A stretch of DNA of 28,558 bases from Acetofilamentum sp. (GTDB lineage: Bacteria > Bacteroidota > Bacteroidia > Bacteroidales > DTU049): assembly GCA_020720525.1 (NCBI GenBank), contig DYON01000005.1:1-28558 (forward strand), given 5' to 3'. The notes under the pieces were generated by a model. That model did not search any database, was not told the origin of the DNA, and saw only the letters and a list, made by a program, of their open reading frames with translations. Below, piece after piece: positions 1 to 5,786 of the stretch; position 1 is the first letter of the stretch; each line of letters starts with the position of its first letter. A program made the position numbers and the translations under genes.

Positions 1-2
1 TT

Positions 3-179
3 TCGCAAACACAACCTGATTTACCACTGTTAAGAAGCGAAATTGCAAAAAACACATCTGCGTGGACGGGCTACACGGGCTTAGAGCTCAAATATCAACA
101 ATTTTTCTCTCATTTTTCCGTCGAACCATACTTGCAAACGTCCAACCGAAAATGGAAAAATCGAATTATCAATTCGTGA
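3..179 (+). CDS. Possible C-terminal end of an unidentified protein, cut by the window edge
   Basis: Frame 3 is open from the left edge for 58 codons and ends at TGA 177-179. The visible residues include a stretch (GLELKYQQFF, then FSVEPYLQTS) that alternates polar and hydrophobic or aromatic residues, as transmembrane beta-strands of outer membrane proteins do. No start codon is visible because the gene would begin outside the window. A perfect inverted repeat, CGAATT-ATC-AATTCG (162-176), overlaps the end of the frame and could form a small hairpin, but no T-run follows it. The frame is short enough to be chance, and I cannot assign a family. The beta-barrel reading is an impression only. 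Confidence 0.35.
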   Translation, partial: SQTQPDLPLLRSEIAKNTSAWTGYTGLELKYQQFFSHFSVEPYLQTSNRKWKNRIINS

Positions 180-387
180 TATTTGAGGTTCTGCTTGCTG
201 AATCGCAAATAGGTTTGCTGTAATTGCTAAAGTATTTCGTCTTCTAATTCGAATAATTCGTGGTTATCGGATTGTTATTTCCAATTCGAACATAATTGCG
301 ACAAAGTACAGTTTTTCTTTAAAAAAACATCTTAAAGCGAATTTTATTACACTATTTCATAAGTCGTTATATTTCTGATATATTTTG
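180..387. other. Intergenic stretch without a recognisable gene
   Basis: No open frame of useful length is present on either strand between the possible partial gene and the tRNA promoter. The stretch is AT-rich, with several scattered copies of AATTCG/CGAATT-like words. Two TTCGAAT/ATTCGAA words near 249-284 could pair loosely. I see no convincing RNA gene or regulatory element in it. Confidence 0.5.
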
Positions 388-395
388 TATTTTTG
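388..395 (+). promoter_or_regulatory. Promoter -7 element of the tRNA-Lys gene
   Basis: TATTTTTG is an exact match to the Bacteroidetes -7 consensus TAnnTTTG and is followed by C. It ends 11 bases before the first tRNA base, which would put transcription start a few bases upstream of the tRNA. I see no clear TTTG -33 element. Confidence 0.55.
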
Positions 396-405
396 CGCCC
401 CAATT

Positions 406-478
406 CTCTCGGTAGCTCAGTTGGTAGAGCAGTTGACTCTTAATCAACGGGTCGTGGGTTCGAATCCCTCCCGGGAGA
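406..478 (+). tRNA. tRNA-Lys (anticodon CTT)
   Basis: The cloverleaf can be drawn by hand. The acceptor arms are 406-412 (CTCTCGG) and 471-477 (CCGGGAG), with one G-T pair. The D arm is GCTC/GAGC. The anticodon stem GTTGA/TCAAC encloses the loop CTCTTAA, giving anticodon CTT, which reads lysine AAG codons. The T loop is TTCGAAT. The T stem GTGGG/CCCTC has one T-T mismatch. The discriminator base is A478. No CCA is encoded. Beginning with C instead of G is somewhat unusual for a tRNA-Lys. A terminator hairpin follows directly. Confidence 0.95.
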
Positions 479-510
479 AAAAAAAAGCTGCTATATGTGG
501 TCTTTTTTTT
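479..510. terminator. Shared bidirectional terminator between tRNA-Lys and the comF-like gene
   Basis: An A-run followed by G (479-487) pairs with C followed by a T-run (502-510). The inner part can extend through CTGC/GTGG with G-T pairs around a TATAT loop. The A-run and T-run symmetry gives a U-tract on both strands, so it can end the tRNA transcript and the converging comF transcript. The comF stop codon lies inside the T-run. Confidence 0.65.
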
Positions 511-1195
511 AATGTGCTGGCGAGGCAATTCCAGCAATACTTACCCGAACGCCTTCAACTTCCAGCAAATGCCTTGCGCAAGCTTCGATGGTTGCTCCCG
601 TTGTAATTACGTCATCTACAAGCAAAATATGTTTTCCTGCAATTTTTTCAGGATTTTTCACGCCAAACATATCGCGAACATTCTCATATCGCTCCCAGCG
701 GTTCTTTCGTGTTTGGGTTTCGGTAAATTCAACTCTTACAAGAACATTTTCTTCAATTTTTATTGGCATTGTTTCAACCAATCCTTGCGCTATTACTAGA
801 CTTTGATTGTAGCCTCTAATCCGCTCCTTTTTTGGATGCAAAGGAATGGGTAAAATCAAATCGATATCGCTGTATAATTCCGATTCTGACAATAACTTTC
901 CCAGCCTTTGCCCGAAAAATATGCCAATCTCGGGTTTGTGTTTGTATTTCAAGCCGTGCATCAAATGCTGAATAATGCTCTCTTTTTCGTAGAAACACAT
1001 CGCTGTAGCATTTTCGATACTAACTCTGCCGTAGAACAATCTTGCAACTGGATTGTCGTTAATGGTATGGTAGTCGGTTTGTGGAATTTTAGTTAAACAC
1101 GACAAGCAAATTGTTTTTTCACCAATCATCAAATTGGTGCCGCATGCAAAGCACAGATTGGGATAGAACAATCGAAATAGTGACTTCAATATCAT
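509..1195 (-). CDS. comF: ComF family phosphoribosyltransferase-like protein
   Basis: The protein has 228 residues. It begins with a zinc-finger-like pair of cysteine motifs (CFACG and CLSC, within about residues 15-35) and ends with a type I phosphoribosyltransferase fold. The PRPP-binding loop VDDVITTGAT lies near residue 193. This is the layout of ComF/GntX proteins, which act in uptake and processing of transforming DNA in some bacteria; the exact reaction is not established. I chose ATG 1195 (MILKSLF) because the longer frame would start at TTG 1228, inside the likely promoter. A -7 element lies 31 bases upstream. The gene converges on the tRNA and diverges from the coiled-coil gene. The family is clear. 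A competence role in this organism is inference, since no other competence gene is in view. Confidence 0.88.
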   Translation of the reverse strand: MILKSLFRLFYPNLCFACGTNLMIGEKTICLSCLTKIPQTDYHTINDNPVARLFYGRVSIENATAMCFYEKESIIQHLMHGLKYKHKPEIGIFFGQRLGKLLSESELYSDIDLILPIPLHPKKERIRGYNQSLVIAQGLVETMPIKIEENVLVRVEFTETQTRKNRWERYENVRDMFGVKNPEKIAGKHILLVDDVITTGATIEACARHLLEVEGVRVSIAGIASPAH

Positions 1196-1225
1196 AAAAT
1201 CGTAAAAAAAACTGTTTATATCACC

Positions 1226-1233
1226 CAAAAGTA
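1226..1233 (-). promoter_or_regulatory. Promoter -7 element of the comF-like gene
   Basis: On the minus strand this reads TACTTTTG, an exact TAnnTTTG match, 31 bases ahead of ATG 1195. It is back to back with, and only one base away from, the -7 element of the divergent coiled-coil gene. The two promoters therefore must overlap. Confidence 0.5.
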
Positions 1234-1234
1234 A

Positions 1235-1242
1235 TAAATTTG
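1235..1242 (+). promoter_or_regulatory. Promoter -7 element of the coiled-coil membrane protein gene
   Basis: TAAATTTG followed by C matches the Bacteroidetes -7 consensus exactly. It lies 28 bases ahead of ATG 1270. Its position overlaps the TTG codon at 1240, which argues against that upstream start. Confidence 0.6.
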
Positions 1243-1269
1243 CACGTTATTACAGAAAAAACAACATGT

Positions 1270-2178
1270 ATGGAAATGAATGAGTCTCAACAAAAGAAAA
1301 AAAATAAAACCTACCTCTTAATCATTGGTATTCAATTGGCTATCATTGCAGTACTTGCAATTTTGCTTCTAACTACCAAGTCGAGTGTAGATACTATTGT
1401 GTTGGAAAAGGAAAAGACCATGCAAATGAACGAAGAGCTGCAAATTGAGCTCGATTCATTGATTATGGAGCACGATAGGATTAAGCAAGAATATGGCTAT
1501 TTGAGCGATCAACTTACAGGGAAAGATAGTCTCATTATGGCACAGGCTAAAGAAATTGAGCAGCTCATCAACTCGCAGGCCGATTATCGCCGAATCAAGA
1601 AAAAACTCGATGCATTGCGTCAAATCACACAAGGCTATGTGAACCAGATTGATAGCTTGTATAAGGTAAATCAACAGCTTACCGACGAAAATGTTAAAAT
1701 TAAAGGTGAGCTCAACGATGCCAATCAGAAAACTTTCGACCTCAACAAAGAGAAGGACGATTTGTCGAATAAAATTAACGATGCGGCCTATCTTAAAGGT
1801 TACAATATTTCTGCTACCGGATACAATGTGAAATCGGGAACCAAAGAAGCTGCTACCGACAGAGCTAAAAAAGTTGATGTGGTTCGCATTTGTCTCACCA
1901 TTGGCGAAAATCCGCTCGTTTCCGCAGGGCAAAAAGATGTCTATGTTCGTATTGCACGACCCGACAATCTTATCCTTACTCAAGGCAGTTATTCTTTTAT
2001 TTACCAGGGGCAACGAATTCAGTATTCATCCAAAACAGTGATCAATTACACTCAAAAAACTTCACAGGTTTGTATCGATTATTCTCGTGGAGATGTTGAA
2101 TTGCCTGCTGGAAAATACAATGTTTCTGTCTTTTCCGACGACCACGAGCTGGGCCAAGCCTCATTCACATTGCGATAG
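1270..2178 (+). CDS. Membrane-anchored coiled-coil protein of unknown function
   Basis: The protein has 302 residues. A short basic N-terminus is followed by one hydrophobic segment at about residues 15-37, then a long charged heptad-like region at about 45-180 rich in Glu, Lys, Gln and Leu. A C-terminal part of about 115 residues looks like a compact beta-rich domain. The segment is probably a signal anchor, placing the coiled coil and the C-terminal domain in the periplasm. I chose ATG 1270 because the TTG at 1240 falls inside the promoter element; ATG 1276 is also possible. Similar single-anchor coiled-coil proteins are common in Bacteroidota and usually unnamed. I cannot give a function. 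The gene stands alone, divergent from comF and converging on recX. Confidence 0.75.
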   Translation: MEMNESQQKKKNKTYLLIIGIQLAIIAVLAILLLTTKSSVDTIVLEKEKTMQMNEELQIELDSLIMEHDRIKQEYGYLSDQLTGKDSLIMAQAKEIEQLINSQADYRRIKKKLDALRQITQGYVNQIDSLYKVNQQLTDENVKIKGELNDANQKTFDLNKEKDDLSNKINDAAYLKGYNISATGYNVKSGTKEAATDRAKKVDVVRICLTIGENPLVSAGQKDVYVRIARPDNLILTQGSYSFIYQGQRIQYSSKTVINYTQKTSQVCIDYSRGDVELPAGKYNVSVFSDDHELGQASFTLR

Positions 2179-2188
2179 ATTGGAGGGG

Positions 2189-2236
2189 ATCTTCATTGTT
2201 GAGATTCGAAGATGAAACACACAATAAAATTTTATT
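2189..2236. repeat. Inverted repeats between converging genes
   Basis: ATCTTC (2189-2194) and GAAGAT (2208-2213) form a six-base stem with a 13-base loop. Further right is a perfect 14-base palindrome, AATAAAATTTTATT (2223-2236), that overlaps the recX stop codon. Neither has a classic GC-rich stem plus U-tract, so terminator function for the two converging genes is possible but weakly supported. Confidence 0.3.
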
Positions 2237-2738
2237 CGAAACTATCGAAATCGTCGTTAGTGCTTTTTAGTAGCGTTTTGACTGTCGAAAACACCATGCT
2301 GATATTATAGCCTTTCGAAACTCCAAAGCGAATTAGTTTTTCGCGCTGTTTCCCAATTTCGTCGCGCTGAATCGTTTTTAGCTTCTTCTTTAGTAAGTTT
2401 GTAAGCGTCTCATTTTGATTGTCGGGATTGAACAAATACCTAAACTGTTCAATCAATGCCGATTCAATACCTCTTTTTTTAAGCTCAAGAGTTATTTTTA
2501 ATGGTCCCCAACTTCGTTGGTTTATTTTGCTTCGAATAAACAATTCAACAAAACGTTCTTCGTTGATAAAATTGCTGGTTTGCAAAATTGCAATTAACGT
2601 ATCCCAATATCGACTATCAACACCCAAACGAATAAGCTTTTGTTTGGTCTCGAAAATACTACGCTCCTGAAAAGCACAATACTTTTCCAGTTTTGGAAGT
2701 ATTTGTTGAATTATGAAATCGTTTGTGTCGTTTTCCAC
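2232..2738 (-). CDS. recX: RecX family regulatory protein
   Basis: The protein has 168 residues, the usual RecX length. It consists of repeated three-helix units with characteristic segments: KQKLIRLGV, then FINEERFVELFIRSK, then WGPLKITLELKKRGI. RecX binds and modulates RecA filaments during recombination and the SOS response. Translation probably starts at GTG 2738, because no ATG lies in the first part of the conserved domain. The gene begins 15 bases after the RNase G stop codon, so it is probably the last gene of an HU-rng-recX transcript. Linkage to an RNase gene rather than recA is notable but is not evidence against the family call. Confidence 0.85.
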   Translation of the reverse strand: MENDTNDFIIQQILPKLEKYCAFQERSIFETKQKLIRLGVDSRYWDTLIAILQTSNFINEERFVELFIRSKINQRSWGPLKITLELKKRGIESALIEQFRYLFNPDNQNETLTNLLKKKLKTIQRDEIGKQREKLIRFGVSKGYNISMVFSTVKTLLKSTNDDFDSFE

Positions 2739-2753
2739 GGGAAAAAGTTCAAA

Positions 2754-4301
2754 TTACAACGTAATTTCTTCTCCTCGCTTGTTGAAAATATGATACTCAA
2801 GCACATGGTAATTGCTGGCTGACAATACGTTTATTTTGCATTTCAACTTTTTGCGCCACGTTTTTGCAATGTTGCTGAAATATCCTTTGGTAATAAAAGC
2901 ATGAATAAAAGGCGATACATATACGATTAGTGTCTTTTCGTTTTGCTCTTGTGCCAAAAACGACAAGGTATTCTCTATTTCATCTATAATGAGTGTATGT
3001 GGTTTAATTTCGCCAGTTCCATTACAAACAGGACATTTCTCAACAATCTCAATTTGAGTTTCTGGGCGCACTCTTTGTCGGGTGATTTGAACAAGTCCAA
3101 ACTTACTTGGTGGCAAAATGGTGTGTTTAGCTCTATCGTTTTCCATTTCTTCTACAAGCTTGTCGTAGAGTTTACGGCGGTTAGCCCCAAGATGTAAATC
3201 GATAAAATCAACCACAATAATACCTCCCAAATCGCGCAATCGCAACTGGCGTGCAACTTCTTCGGCCAATTCTATGTTGGCTTCCAATGCGTTTTGTTCT
3301 TGGTTTTTGCCACTATCTGCTTTGTAGCCCGAATTTACATCAATTACATGAAATGCTTCGGTTCTTTCAATTATCAGATATGCACCCGATTTTAGGGTTA
3401 CCTTTTTACCAAACGAAGATTTGATTTGTTTGTCGATGCCCAAATGCTCAAACATAGGTGTTTTGCCTTTAAAAAGCTTAACAATATCAACTTGTTCGGG
3501 GGCAATGCTGCCCAGATAATTTCTGATCTCGGAATACAAAGTGCTATCGTTCACATGAATTGTGTTGTACGAAGCATTTAGCAAGTCGCGCATGATGGTG
3601 AGTGACCGGTCCAGTTCACCTAATATCTTTATGGGAGGCTTGGCGTTCTTGAGCGACTGCAATAAATCATTCCAACGACCCAATAGTTCATCGAGGTCGG
3701 CTTTGAGCTCATCGAAACTTTTGCTTTCGGCAACTGTGCGAACAATTATTCCAAAATTGAATGGTTGAAGGCTGGATGCAATTTTCTTAAGCCTCGATTT
3801 TTCGCCTAAACTTTTAATTTTGTGACTAATCGAAATTCGCTTCGAAAATGGTACCAAAACCAAAAAACGACCCGGAAGGCTTATCTCTGTTGTGATTCGT
3901 GGTCCTTTGGTCGATATCGGTTCTTTGGCTATTTGAACCAGTAAATTGCTCCCCGATTGAATTACTCCAGTTATTTTTCCTGTTTTTTCAATGTCGGTAT
4001 CAAGTGCATAGGTTTCTACTGAAACCTGTTTTCCTGCATTAATATCCTTCACAAACTTATTTAGAGTGCGAATTTGTGGACCTAAGTCGAGATAATGCAA
4101 AAATGCATCCTTCTCGTAACCTACGTCCACAAATGCAGCATTCAATCCCGAAATGATTTTTTTTACCTTTCCGAGATAAAAATCTCCAACGGAAAAATCA
4201 TGGCTGCCGCCCTCGGTATGCAATTCTACCAAGCGTTTGTTTTCTAAAAACGCTATCTGCACTTCACCAGAAGCGACATCAATGATTAATTCTTTGTTCA
4301 T
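2754..4301 (-). CDS. rng: Ribonuclease G/E family endoribonuclease
   Basis: The protein has 515 residues, the size of RNase G and of the RNase E catalytic half without a long degradosome-scaffold tail. An S1-like RNA-binding domain lies at about residues 38-125. The two metal-binding aspartates of the DNase I-like catalytic site are visible as D321 (IDVNSG) and D365 (VVDFIDL). Their 44-residue separation is close to the 43 residues between D303 and D346 of E. coli RNase E. The Zn-link motif CPVC (C423 and C426) that joins subunits follows. The enzyme cuts single-stranded AU-rich RNA with a preference for 5'-monophosphate ends, in rRNA maturation and mRNA decay. ATG 4301 lies 54 bases after the small basic protein gene. 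Confidence 0.95.
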   Translation of the reverse strand: MNKELIIDVASGEVQIAFLENKRLVELHTEGGSHDFSVGDFYLGKVKKIISGLNAAFVDVGYEKDAFLHYLDLGPQIRTLNKFVKDINAGKQVSVETYALDTDIEKTGKITGVIQSGSNLLVQIAKEPISTKGPRITTEISLPGRFLVLVPFSKRISISHKIKSLGEKSRLKKIASSLQPFNFGIIVRTVAESKSFDELKADLDELLGRWNDLLQSLKNAKPPIKILGELDRSLTIMRDLLNASYNTIHVNDSTLYSEIRNYLGSIAPEQVDIVKLFKGKTPMFEHLGIDKQIKSSFGKKVTLKSGAYLIIERTEAFHVIDVNSGYKADSGKNQEQNALEANIELAEEVARQLRLRDLGGIIVVDFIDLHLGANRRKLYDKLVEEMENDRAKHTILPPSKFGLVQITRQRVRPETQIEIVEKCPVCNGTGEIKPHTLIIDEIENTLSFLAQEQNEKTLIVYVSPFIHAFITKGYFSNIAKTWRKKLKCKINVLSASNYHVLEYHIFNKRGEEITL

Positions 4302-4316
4302 GAAACAAAATAATGT

Positions 4317-4331
4317 TGCGGATTAACCGCA
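4317..4331 (-). other. Small hairpin in the leader of rng
   Basis: TGCGG and CCGCA pair perfectly around a five-base loop, 15 bases ahead of the RNase G start codon. No U-tract follows, so it is not a typical terminator. It could be an RNA-processing or stability element between the small basic protein gene and rng, or chance. Confidence 0.3.
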
Positions 4332-4355
4332 TGAAAATACAGTAAAGAAAAAAAA

Positions 4356-4448
4356 CTATTTCTTCTTCTTATGTCTGTTTTTACGCAATCTTTTTTTACG
4401 CTTATGGGTTGCCATCTTGTGGCGCTTTCTCTTCTTTCCGCTTGGCAT
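4356..4448 (-). CDS. Tiny basic protein, AURKAIP1/COX24 (mS38-like) family
   Basis: The gene encodes 30 residues, MPSGKKRKRHK followed by MATHKRKKRLRKNRHKKKK, of which about two thirds are Lys, Arg or His. I recognise this as the short basic protein that Bacteroidota genomes annotate as AURKAIP1/COX24 domain-containing; its mitochondrial relative is the small-subunit ribosomal protein mS38. A role on the ribosome or in RNA binding is therefore inferred. It is too short for most gene finders. It starts at ATG 4448, 18 bases after the HU stop codon, and lies 54 bases ahead of rng. This suggests co-transcription of a nucleoid protein, a ribosome-like protein and an RNase. The reading frame is clean and ends at TAG. 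Confidence 0.85.
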   Translation of the reverse strand: MPSGKKRKRHKMATHKRKKRLRKNRHKKKK

Positions 4449-4466
4449 TTCGCAATGATTTGATGA

Positions 4467-4751
4467 TTATTTTTTTGAACTTTTTACGCTATCCACAAAT
4501 GTCTTTGCCGGCTTGAAAGCTGGAATATTGTGAGCTGGGATAACAATCGACATTTTCTTCGAGATGTTACGTCCAGTTTTTTGACGACGATGTTTAATGA
4601 TGAAACTTCCAAAACCACGGAGATATACATTATCGCCGCTTTCGAGAGCGTTTTTTACTACGTCCATGAATGTTTCTACTGCGCTCTGGGCAGTTAGTTT
4701 TTCAATACCTGTGCGACTTGAAATTTCGGCAACAATATCAGCCTTTGTCAT
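4467..4751 (-). CDS. HU/IHF family DNA-binding protein
   Basis: The protein has 94 residues and the complete HU/IHF fold. An N-terminal helical pair (MTKADIVAEIS to about residue 40) is followed by the conserved turn RGFGSF and the beta-ribbon arm (RQKTGRN to IPAHNIPAFKPAK) that wraps the DNA minor groove. The proline at the arm tip is replaced by the segment MSIVIPAHNIP, usual for this family. It compacts and bends DNA as a dimer. The start at ATG 4751 is clear, with a promoter 46 bases upstream. It is the first gene of the probable HU, mS38-like, rng, recX operon. Confidence 0.93.
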   Translation of the reverse strand: MTKADIVAEISSRTGIEKLTAQSAVETFMDVVKNALESGDNVYLRGFGSFIIKHRRQKTGRNISKKMSIVIPAHNIPAFKPAKTFVDSVKSSKK

Positions 4752-4796
4752 AATTTATGTTGTTTAAGATTAGCACTTTACTTGTGTTTGGGGGTG

Positions 4797-4804
4797 CAAA
4801 TATA
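4797..4804 (-). promoter_or_regulatory. Promoter -7 element of the HU operon
   Basis: On the minus strand this reads TATATTTG followed by C, an exact TAnnTTTG match. A possible TTG -33 element lies at 4823-4825, 18 bases upstream. The leader ahead of HU would be about 42 bases, the longest among the promoters in this window. Confidence 0.65.
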
Positions 4805-4978
4805 GAGTTTTTTTCTCAATTGCAATTTTATTTTTTCGTTCATTGTGCTTTATTTTGTTGATTCCAGCCTAATATGTATGAATTATTTTAGCAAAACAAG
4901 CTATCCACTTCATTGTCAGATTTTTATAAGTCAACTAGCAATTAACTTAAAACTTTTTTTACTACTTTAACTTTATAA

Positions 4979-5236
4979 ACTTACGATCTACCTAGATGTC
5001 AAGCCAATCAACCAATTGTCGATAAATCGTGTTTCATTCAGGCAGGTTTTCCCGAAGCTGCTGTTCCCGAATTGCTTGTTCCCGATTTTGTCTTTACTCA
5101 TCAACTTACACACCGAATACTCGAAGCCAATGTATATTTGAGCAGTTTTTATGGGTCTGTTCCCGAATCGTGGTTGCTGGTCGAGCATGAAAACTTGGCA
5201 ATTTCCCATTTCACCATCTCATGCACAAAATTCTGA
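4979..5236 (+). pseudogene. mutY: Remnant of mutY: C-terminal end of A/G-specific adenine glycosylase
   Basis: This 85-codon open stretch has an upstream stop at 4976-4978, no ATG in frame, and ends at TGA 5234-5236. It contains FTHQLTHRILEANVYLSSF, then WLLVEHENLAISHFTIS. That matches the pattern at the end of the NUDIX-like C-terminal domain of MutY, which in Bacteroidota reads roughly KHxLSHRxLxxxFY, a gap, then a PxxxLxxxAVPRLI-type ending. In genomes of this phylum I know, mutY sits exactly here, ahead of ssb, gldE and gldD. Intact MutY has about 350 residues, so about 270 are missing, including the whole catalytic HhH and FeS part. ATG 4878 begins MNYFSKT, which resembles MutY N-termini and may be the other surviving end of an internal deletion. 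The family call rests on pattern memory. Confidence 0.55.
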
Positions 5237-5284
5237 AACACTTCAATTTAAACAATTAGTCTCGATTGGTTTAATGCTTTTTTG

Positions 5285-5292
5285 TATATTTG
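5285..5292 (+). promoter_or_regulatory. Promoter -7 element of ssb
   Basis: TATATTTG is an exact TAnnTTTG match, 14 bases ahead of ATG 5306. A TTG at 5266-5268 is a possible -33 element with slightly short spacing. It overlaps the alternative upstream TTG start, supporting ATG 5306 as the start. The mRNA leader would be only about 10 bases. Confidence 0.6.
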
Positions 5293-5305
5293 TAAAAAAA
5301 ATACG

Positions 5306-5737
5306 ATGAGAGGTTTAAACAAAGCAATGCTTATTGGAAATGTGGGAAAAGACCCCGAAGTACAATCGTTCGAGAGTGGTCGCAAACGTGCTACTTTTTC
5401 GATTGCCACTTCCGAAAAGTACCGCGATAAAAATGGAGTTGACCAAACAATTACCGATTGGCACAATATTGTAGTTTGGGGTCCTCAAGCCGATGTTGTT
5501 GAAAAATATGTTCGGCGTGGTATGCCCATTTTTGTTGAAGGTCGTATTAAAACCCGCGAATACGAAGCTCAAGATGGTCAGAAAAAACGAATTACCGAAA
5601 TTCTTGCCGATAACTTTTCGATGCTTGGTGGTAGGCAAGACGACACTTCAAGTCAGGAAATAAACAAACCAACCCCTCCGCCCGAAACCAATGCTCCAGA
5701 TACTTCGGTCGATATTGCCGACGATCTTCCTTTCTAA
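5306..5737 (+). CDS. ssb: Single-stranded DNA-binding protein
   Basis: The protein has 143 residues. An N-terminal OB fold (MLIGNVGKDPEV to about residue 110) contains the family's conserved segments TDWHNIVVWG and GMPIFVEGRIKTREYE. A proline-rich linker follows, and then the acidic tip DIADDLPF, the docking peptide that recruits replication and repair proteins. It coats single-stranded DNA as a tetramer. A longer frame from TTG 5282 would overlap the promoter, so I start at MRGLNKAML. It heads the ssb-gldE-gldD group; gldE starts 49 bases after its stop with no terminator visible. Confidence 0.95.
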   Translation: MRGLNKAMLIGNVGKDPEVQSFESGRKRATFSIATSEKYRDKNGVDQTITDWHNIVVWGPQADVVEKYVRRGMPIFVEGRIKTREYEAQDGQKKRITEILADNFSMLGGRQDDTSSQEINKPTPPPETNAPDTSVDIADDLPF

Positions 5738-5786
5738 TTATGTGTCAACATTTTTCAATGAAACCAAATAGTTTAAGGTCAGTGTC

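Noticed and set aside
385..606. A 73-codon open frame over the tRNA and the end of comF
   Set aside because: It reads straight through the tRNA-Lys cloverleaf and the terminator, and its protein is what a translated tRNA looks like.
1456..2013. A 185-codon open frame antisense to the coiled-coil gene
   Set aside because: It is a mirror of the Lys/Glu-rich coiled-coil coding sequence. Long antisense frames are expected there, and it has no promoter element.
4988..5209. A 73-codon minus-strand open frame between HU and ssb
   Set aside because: The plus-strand reading of the same bases matches the end of MutY in the expected gene order. The minus-strand protein resembles nothing and has no promoter.
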